From positions 44,613,793 to 44,677,792 of the forward strand of contig CM035808.1 of NCBI GenBank assembly GCA_020466095.1: a stretch of 64,000 nt of DNA. The letters are read 5' to 3'. The notes under the pieces are model-generated. The model did not search any database and had not been told where the DNA came from. It worked only from the letters and a program-made list of their open reading frames with translations. Numbering within the stretch: the first letter of the stretch is position 1; each line of letters starts with the position of its first letter. Both the position numbers and the translations under genes were made by a program. This stretch comes from Chlorops oryzae. Its lineage: Eukaryota > Arthropoda > Insecta > Diptera > Chloropidae. Shown one piece after another: positions 58,198 to 64,000 of the stretch.

Positions 58198-58814
58198 GCG
58201 CCTCGACAGGCAATAATTATTGCTAGCAATCTGTCAACTTGAGCAATATTGCCAATGGAGACCGCTCATTTTGAAAAGATGGCAATATATGGCAAGCAAT
58301 ATTGCTTCGCTGCGATTGCCAACTTTGAGATTGGCAATGAGCTGTCATTTTGCTATTTGACAGCCGAATTTCATTTCTATGAATTTTTCAAAGTGTGTAT
58401 ATCGTCAAAATGGATTGGTGCGTCGCCGATATTTATAAGATAATAAATCTTTACCGATAGTTCGAATTTCTTTGGGCTATAAAACCTCATCATATAAATG
58501 TACTGATATGAAAAAATAATGCGTGGCTTCAAATGGCGAAGGAAATTAAAAAGGACTACGTTGAAATAAAAATATTAAAAATTTGCGAACTGCCTATATC
58601 GCAGAGAAGAAAAAATAAGAGAGTTTCTTCTTTGTCACACTCATCGCAAAGTTGTTTCAAGGCATCGAGAGCGCGTGCGCAGCGTAGTAGCCTGTTCGAC
58701 GTCATTTTGAATATGAAGATGGCATAACATAAAAATCCCACCCTGGCAATATTGCCTCTACCTGGCAAAGCAATTTGACAGATTGCTAGCAATAATTATT
58801 GCCCGTCGAGGCGC
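58198..58814. mobile_element. 617-bp TIR element with ~40-bp ends
   Basis: GCGCCTCGACAGGCAATAAT at the left and GCGCCTCGACGGGCAATAAT (reverse complement of the right) continue identically through TATTGCTAGCAATCTGTCAA. The ends contain the palindrome GCAATAATTATTGC. The interior repeats GCAATATTGCC and TTGGCAAT words. A 64-codon frame at 58533-58727 (+) is not recognisable, so the element seems non-autonomous. Confidence 0.65.
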
Positions 58815-59725
58815 AGCGTAAAGAAGCTACAAGTACCCCTTAAAAATTTTTTAGAGAGAGAAAATCCGCCAAATGTAGAGAAAACCACTGTTGCGAACGT
58901 CACAAAAAGAAGCTTAGAGCCCAATATTGCGAGAGGTCGTTGTGAGGCCGAGACGCAAAAAAAAAAAAAAACTGTCAAATCAATTTAAATGCGTGTAATC
59001 ATATGAACGGAGCCTATAAATAGATATATAGAGTAAAATGTCCAAAAGAAACACAAGAAAAAAATTATAAAATAACTTCGAAGTAAAAACTTTACTTTCG
59101 CTTATACAGTCAAGTAAGCAAGCGCAGAGTTGCATGCGACCCAGCTTTAAGTCGCTAGAGAAACGAATATGTTAATGTTTTATCCGAAGTAATTGCATAT
59201 CACTGATTGCAGCTCATTTTTTACAAGGAACGCTGAGACCGGCTTCGAAGGTGTAAAATTTTTAGAATTTTTTGAAAAATTTTTCAAGAGTTCTTTCACA
59301 CTTTATGAAGTTGAAGTGCACTTACTTAGGTAAAAACACAGGTCACTTCGTAGTCTATCAGACTATGCAAAACGGGAAATCTTGCGTGATTTTGTAGAAT
59401 CCGAAGTTTCAATCCTGGTGCTCTTCTAAAAAAATGATGTATATTTCAAATAATTATCCTTTTTTGGCTTGAAAATTTTTAGCTCTTATAAGAAATAAGG
59501 CCAAATACACGCCAATCAGGAATTTCAAAAAGGAAATTTTTTTAGCGATGAGACGTCTGTAAGACCCAACGTCAATTATGTTAAAATTGTCAGCTGCAGA
59601 GGGTTAAGAGAAAATTTCGAAAAATTAATATTTAATTAATTCTTTTGAATTACCAAATCTACATTAAATTTATATGTAAAATTTTACAAAACGCAATCAA
59701 GGTTGAAAACCACAAAATTTTGATA
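58815..59725. other. Intergenic DNA, no gene seen
   Basis: No exon, repeat boundary or RNA gene was recognised between the TIR element and the mariner. Confidence 0.45.
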
Positions 59726-59727
59726 TA

Positions 59728-61016
59728 TTAGGTGTAGTAAAAACAAATCCATTATTTTTGCATTAAATTGAGGGCTTTATTTAAGATAGTTAGAATGACC
59801 CGATTTAGGTCAAATATGCGCCGTTTTGTTCGATAACTTGTTGCCATTTTAAAGGTAATTTCATTATGCCTCTCTCATAGAAGCCCTCGTTCCTATTAGC
59901 AAAAAGTTGAGACAGTCGATTTTCAGAAGCCTCTTTTGAAGCGAATGTTTCACCAGCAAAATTGTTCGCCATGGACAGGAACAGATGGTAATCACTTGGA
60001 GCCAGGTCCGGACTATAAGGTGGATGCAGAAGAACCTCCCAACCAAACTCCCGGAGCTTCTCGCGAGTCACTATCGATGTGTGTGGCCTGGGGTTGTCCT
60101 GATGGAACACAATTCCTCTCCTATTGGCCAAAGCTGGCCGCTTATGGGCGATTGCTTCCTTCAGACGGTCCAATTGTTGACAGTAGAGTTCCGAGTTAAG
60201 AGTTTTGCCGTATGGGAGCAGCTCATAGTAGATAATTCCCTGCCAATCCCACCAAACACACAGCAAAACCTTCCTGGCCGTCAATCCTGGCTTGGCCACC
60301 GTTTCCGCCGGTTCACCGTGTTTCGACCACGACCGTTTTCGCTTGACGTTGTCGTAAGTGACCCACTTTTCATCACCAGTCACCAACCGCATCAGAAATG
60401 GGTCGATTTTGTTGCGGTTCAGCAGCGATTCGCAGATGGAAATTCGGTCTATGAGGTTTTTTTGCGTTAACTCGTGTGGCACCCATACATCGAGCTTCTT
60501 TGTGTATCCAGCCTTATTCAAATGGTTTCAAACGGTTTTTTGTGCAATCTTTAGCTCTTTTGCAATCGAAACAGTGCTAACATGACGGTCGGACTCGATA
60601 ATTTCCATGATTTTATCGACATTTTTGACAATTGGCCTTCCAGTGCGTGGTGCATCCTTGACATCGAAGTTACCGGAACGGAATCGACGAAACCAAAATT
60701 GCGCATGATTGGCTGTTACAGTATCAGGTCCATAAACGTTATTCACATTTTCAGCCGCCTGGCTTGCGTTTTCTCCCTTATCGAAGAAAAACTGTAAAAT
60801 GTAGCGAATTTTCTCTTTGCTGATGTCCATCTTTGACAAGCTCTCAAACAAAACTGAATCAATCAATCAAAAAAGTGTAAAAAAAAGCTTTTTTAGTAGG
60901 AACTGTCATCTTTCTAATGCCCCCTAGCGGAACACGATCGGACTTATACAACGCGAGATGCAGATAAATAACGCCATCTATAGGAAAAATAATGGATTTC
61001 TTTTTACTACACCTAA
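59728..61016 (-). mobile_element. mariner transposon, full length (1289 bp)
   Basis: TA at 59726-59727 and 61017-61018 is the target duplication. The ends TTAGGTGTAGTAAAAACAAA and (reverse complement) TTAGGTGTAGTAAAAAGAAA are a 32-bp inverted repeat (59728-59759, 60985-61016) with one mismatch. It carries one transposase frame on the minus strand with untranslated margins of about 77 and 150 bp. Length and layout are those of a complete mariner; near-perfect ends suggest fairly recent insertion. Confidence 0.95.
59805..60866 (-). pseudogene. mariner transposase, one in-frame stop
   Basis: A DDE/D transposase that cuts and pastes the element. The frame is continuous over 353 codons except for one TGA at 60528-60530, where mariner relatives have Trp (KTV-stop-NHLNKAGY). 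The N-terminal part has the helix-turn-helix DNA-binding region ending FRSGNFDVKDAPRTGRP. The catalytic triad is D in VTGDEKW, D in HQDNPRPH and D in SPDLAPSDYHLF, with 34 residues between the last two (DD34D, diagnostic of mariner). The linker motif WVPHEL is present. Translation could start at 60866 or at the internal Met at 60830. No frameshift was seen. As read it would yield a truncated, inactive protein unless the stop is a sequencing error or read through. Subfamily is not assigned. Confidence 0.93.
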
Positions 61017-61105
61017 TATGATGACACCCTAAAATAAATCAAACTAATGAAAAGAGAGAAAAGAAAGGATATGAGATGTTTTATATATTTCAAAAGGAAT
61101 AGCTC

Positions 61106-61179
61106 TTAATTATTTTTAGCTTCGTCATCAGAAGTGGAATCATTAGATTCGCAACTTTTAATCAGGTAAGGAAAGACAT
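61106..61179 (-). CDS. Orphan 3'-terminal exon
   Basis: After a good acceptor (TTTATTTTTCTCAG), 74 nt encode, in the only long open phase, a tail VFPYLIKSCESNDSTSDDEA then KNN and TAA. The acidic Ser/Asp/Glu composition and the splice site make it look like a real last coding exon. No donor of matching phase was found in the 300 bp upstream or in the terminal lectin exon. It may belong to an undetected alternative transcript of the lectin gene, to a decayed lectin duplicate, or be chance. Confidence 0.3.
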
Positions 61180-61486
61180 CTGAGAAAAATAAAAAACTTT
61201 TAGATAATTTTTTGTTAAAAACTTTTGCGTCTTATTGTTTCCAATTTCCATTTAAATTACATATCGTTGAAATTTTTTCGTACGTCAATGCGAAACGGCA
61301 ACGACGAAATCTAAAGCATTTTTAAAGCTGCAATTCTCTTTCCATTTGAATTGCAATATACCTTTTGCCTTCCAGTTTCACAAATCTATACAGTAACTTA
61401 TACCTGTATGTACAAAAACTATTTAATTTTAAATCTATCAATAATTTACTACCAATTCCAAATTTAAAGAATTAAAGAATAAAATG
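61180..61486. other. Spacer downstream of the lectin gene
   Basis: Probable 3' untranslated and intergenic sequence of the minus-strand lectin gene. No clear AATAAA close to the stop was identified. Confidence 0.35.
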
Positions 61487-64000
61487 TCATTTTGTTTTAT
61501 TGCAAGTTTTCTTAACAGCTTCGCAGATAAAGCCGACCCGTTTTAGACAGTTTGCTGCATTCATTGCATATTGGGTCGATTGATCAGAACTGTTAGGCCA
61601 GAGCTGTAAGCAATTTTCATTGGCTTGAATATTGCTTCGTTGGCCGGGAGACCATTTGGCATAGCTTATAGGCTGGCCGTTTGAGATCCAATAAAATTCC
61701 CCTTCTTCGCCAAGACTATTACCTCCAATCCAGAACTGAGAGCTACCATAGTTTTGAGATTCAACATACTTGCTGATCGCATTATATTCTTCTTCATTTT
61801 CTATTGTCGCTAGCTGACCACCATTACGACGACAATTTCGATCCGCAGTGAACCAATTTACCTGTTAACAGAAAAATTCCATAAAAAACATATCTATATA
61901 ATTAAAATTTAAATAATGGTTATATATTATATGTTAAAAATTTACTTCTTTAAGATCTACTGTATATTGTTTTTCCCCAAAGTGAAATAATTTGTTCTTG
62001 TTACCGGATACAATATTATCTGTAAAAAAAAGTACAGCAATGATATTAAACCTTCCTTCTTTTACTGAAATCGTTATACAGACCCACACGTGACTGAGTC
62101 AATCCGCCAAATAAAGCATCCACTTTACCGATTGGCACACTATCAACAATTTGTATTTTTTCTCCATCACCAATGGGGCTGCTTCCGGTTGTCACATCAC
62201 CTGTGATTTTCAAAGATTAGATTTCATTAAATGTAGTAAAATGAACGGCTTAATAGATATTTGAGACAACTTTCCAATGTCCAAGCTTTGTTGTTTCGCT
62301 ATATTAAATAGAGTTACGCTACAGATATTTTAAAAATATTTGAACTATATCCTGTACCTAAATATTTTCAGGCCGTATCGTGTACATAAGAAATGTCGAT
62401 TTTTTCAACTCGCAATATAATAAGCTACGTAAATTCATCTTCTCATAAAAAATCACACTATGCTTCAGAAAGTATAGGGTAATTTAATGCTGGAAAATGC
62501 TGCTAAAAGTGCATGTCCATGAATGCACTCTACCTTGATAGAACCTTACACTACACTAGGAATCCAACTTTCGTAAAATATTTCAACATACCTCTTTCTA
62601 TTCCGTGACCAGCAAGAGCAATATTGTCATTATTATGGTTTTCAAATGAAACCTCAGATTGATTTATTGTATGAGTACTTTCACCCTCAGCCACCTCTAT
62701 TCCCTTATCACCAAGAGTCTCAGATATGAGATTAAAAGTTGGTTCTACGACCCCATTGGTTTTAGCTGGAACTTGAATCTGTTCCGACATTCCAGGTACT
62801 TCGACTACAGCATATGCTGCTTTATTGTCATCTTTGACATTGCTTTCACTGGATGGGACTTCAGATTGTTGTTCGTCCTCAATGGCAGCAGCTGTTTCAT
62901 CAACTGATTTATAACCATCAAGAGCATCTGATGCAACCAGCCCACTGTATTTATTTTCTGAAACTTTTTCTTCGTTTTGTTGAACATTTCCCTCAACAGC
63001 AGCTATTGCTACAGACTTTCCAAAGCTTTGACGTGATGAAGCTTCTCCTTTCTGCTCATTTTGAGCAACTGAAATTGCTGATTCCACTGCATTTGCTGCT
63101 TCAACGACATTGTTTGCAGATTTTGCTACGTTCTCAGCAGCGATATTTTCCACAACCGCGGAAATGATATTTGAATCGTTTTCACCAAAGTTATCATAAG
63201 ACGCTACGAGGTTTCCAGTGACAGCAGGTTCTTTAGAATCCACTACTAGGCTTTCACTGGAAGGAACCTGAACTTGTTTGTCATCACCAATGGCAGCTGC
63301 TGTTGCATGAGTTGCTATCTCATCTTCAAGAACATCTGAAGAAATCTGCCCACTGCTTTTATTTTCTTCAACAATGGCTTCGTTTTGTTGAACATTTCCA
63401 GCAACAGCAGCTCCTGCTGCAGAGTTTTGAGAAATTTGACTTGAAGAAGCTTCTCCTTTCTGCTCATTTTGAGCAAAAGAAATTGCTGACTCCACTGCAT
63501 TTGATGCTTCAACGACATTGTTTACAGATTGTGCTACGTTCTCAGCGGCAATATTTTCCACAACCGCGGATATGATATTTGAATCGTTTTCACCAACGTT
63601 ATCATAAGACGCTACGAGGTTTCCAGCGACAGCAGGTTCTTTAGAATCCACTACTAGGCTTTCACTAGAAGGAACCTGAACTTGTCTGTCATCACCAATG
63701 GCAGCTGCTGTTTCATGAGTTGCTATCTCACCTTCAAGAACATCTGACGAAACGTGCCCTTTGTTTTTATTTTCTTCAACATTGCCTTCGTTTTGTTGAA
63801 CATTTCCAACAACAGCAGCTCCTGCTGCAGAATTTTCAGAACTTTGACTTGACCAAGCTTCTCCTTTCTGCTCATTTTGGGCATAAGAAATTGCTGATTC
63901 CACTGCATTTGCTGCTTCAACGACATTGTTTACAGATTGTGCTACGTTCTCAGCGGCAATATTTTCCACAACCGCGGATATGATATTTGAATCGTTTTCA
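61487..64000 (-). CDS. C-type lectin with N-terminal 136-residue repeats (5' end outside window)
   Basis: A protein of the C-type lectin-domain family, probably extracellular. Minus-strand exons: 62592 to beyond 64000, 62066-62200, 61946-62019, 61861-61487 (TGA at 61487-61489); all junctions are GT/AG and phases agree. The large exon encodes an Ala/Glu/Asn/Ser/Val-rich region of 136-residue tandem repeats and a less regular tail. The next exon is a linker (VDSVPIGKVDALFGGLTQSR). The last two give the lectin domain: FHFGEKQYTVDLKEVNWFTA, CRRNGGQLATI, FWIGG, WSPGQRSN, NENCLQLW and GFICE, with the four expected cysteines. The usual EPN/QPD and WND sugar-calcium motifs are not conserved (QRS and NAA instead), so classical calcium-dependent sugar binding is doubtful. 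The signal peptide would lie beyond the window. Confidence 0.88.
62760..64000 (-). repeat. 408-bp (136-codon) tandem repeat in the lectin gene
   Basis: The sequence ATTTTCCACAACCGCGGA recurs at 63961, 63553 and 63145, exactly 408 bp apart. Each unit starts ENIAAENVA, contains NAVESAIS, AQNEQKGEA, NVQQNE and VPSSESLVVDSKEPAV, and ends GENDSNIISAVV. Units 1 and 2 differ at about 17 of 136 residues by eye; unit 3 diverges in its second half. The array continues past the right edge. Confidence 0.9.

Noticed and set aside
59985..60470. 161-codon plus-strand frame
   Set aside because: Antisense of the mariner transposase.
62853..63983. Repeated plus-strand frames rich in Leu/Gln/His
   Set aside because: Antisense of the lectin repeat exon; they recur only because the 408-bp unit is a multiple of three.

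Overview
The window looks like nuclear DNA of a higher fly (Diptera, Brachycera), probably a repeat-rich genome. The evidence is very AT-rich intergenic DNA, short 62-82 bp introns with standard GT/AG sites, TATA boxes placed as in flies, a mariner element, DINE-1/Helitron-like interspersed elements with GTCC/CTGT microsatellites, and two secreted-lectin families common in flies (fibrinogen-related and C-type lectin). I cannot name the genus. There are no operons, no CRISPR arrays and no bacterial features.

Gene content is low and concentrated at the right end. The clear genes are (1) an intact five-exon gene for a 329-residue secreted fibrinogen-related protein at 46351-47638 (+), with a TATA box, and (2) the 3' part of a C-type lectin gene at 61487-64000 (-), whose large upstream exon encodes 136-residue tandem repeats and runs off the right edge. 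Both would be extracellular, carbohydrate- or pattern-binding proteins, so an immune or secretory role is a reasonable inference. Weaker gene candidates are a small two- or three-exon secreted peptide gene at 9481-9949 (-) with its own TATA box, a tiny two-exon gene at 56864-57128 (+) behind a motif-1/DRE promoter, a DUF4806-like gene with a frameshift inside a TIR element at 55595-55949 (-), and an orphan last exon at 61106-61179 (-).

Most of the rest is mobile and simple-sequence DNA. Left part (1-14 kb): a piggyBac-like MITE, a pogo-like MITE and two T-rich arrays that bracket the small secreted-peptide candidate. 14-21 kb: three DINE-like elements; the third holds a tRNA-derived SINE (13-bp target duplication), and that SINE holds an 869-bp hAT-like element (8-bp duplication) carrying two more tRNA-like modules. 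22-32 kb: two further large TTTA arrays sharing one end motif. 34.5-36.2 kb: a 1-kb-spaced duplication with a tRNA-like module. 38 kb: a cluster of piggyBac-like ends. 40.7-41.8 kb: a 1.1-kb purine-only tract. 45.3 kb: an inverted copy of the 15.5-kb DINE-like element.

Downstream of the fibrinogen-related gene, 47.7-52.2 kb is a duplicated block. One copy of exons 3-4 differs almost only by missing single bases, and the flanking sequence is present twice, once badly degraded. This pattern suggests poorly corrected long-read sequence or a falsely retained haplotype as much as biology. The right 10 kb adds several small inverted-repeat elements and a complete 1289-bp mariner whose transposase frame has one stop codon.
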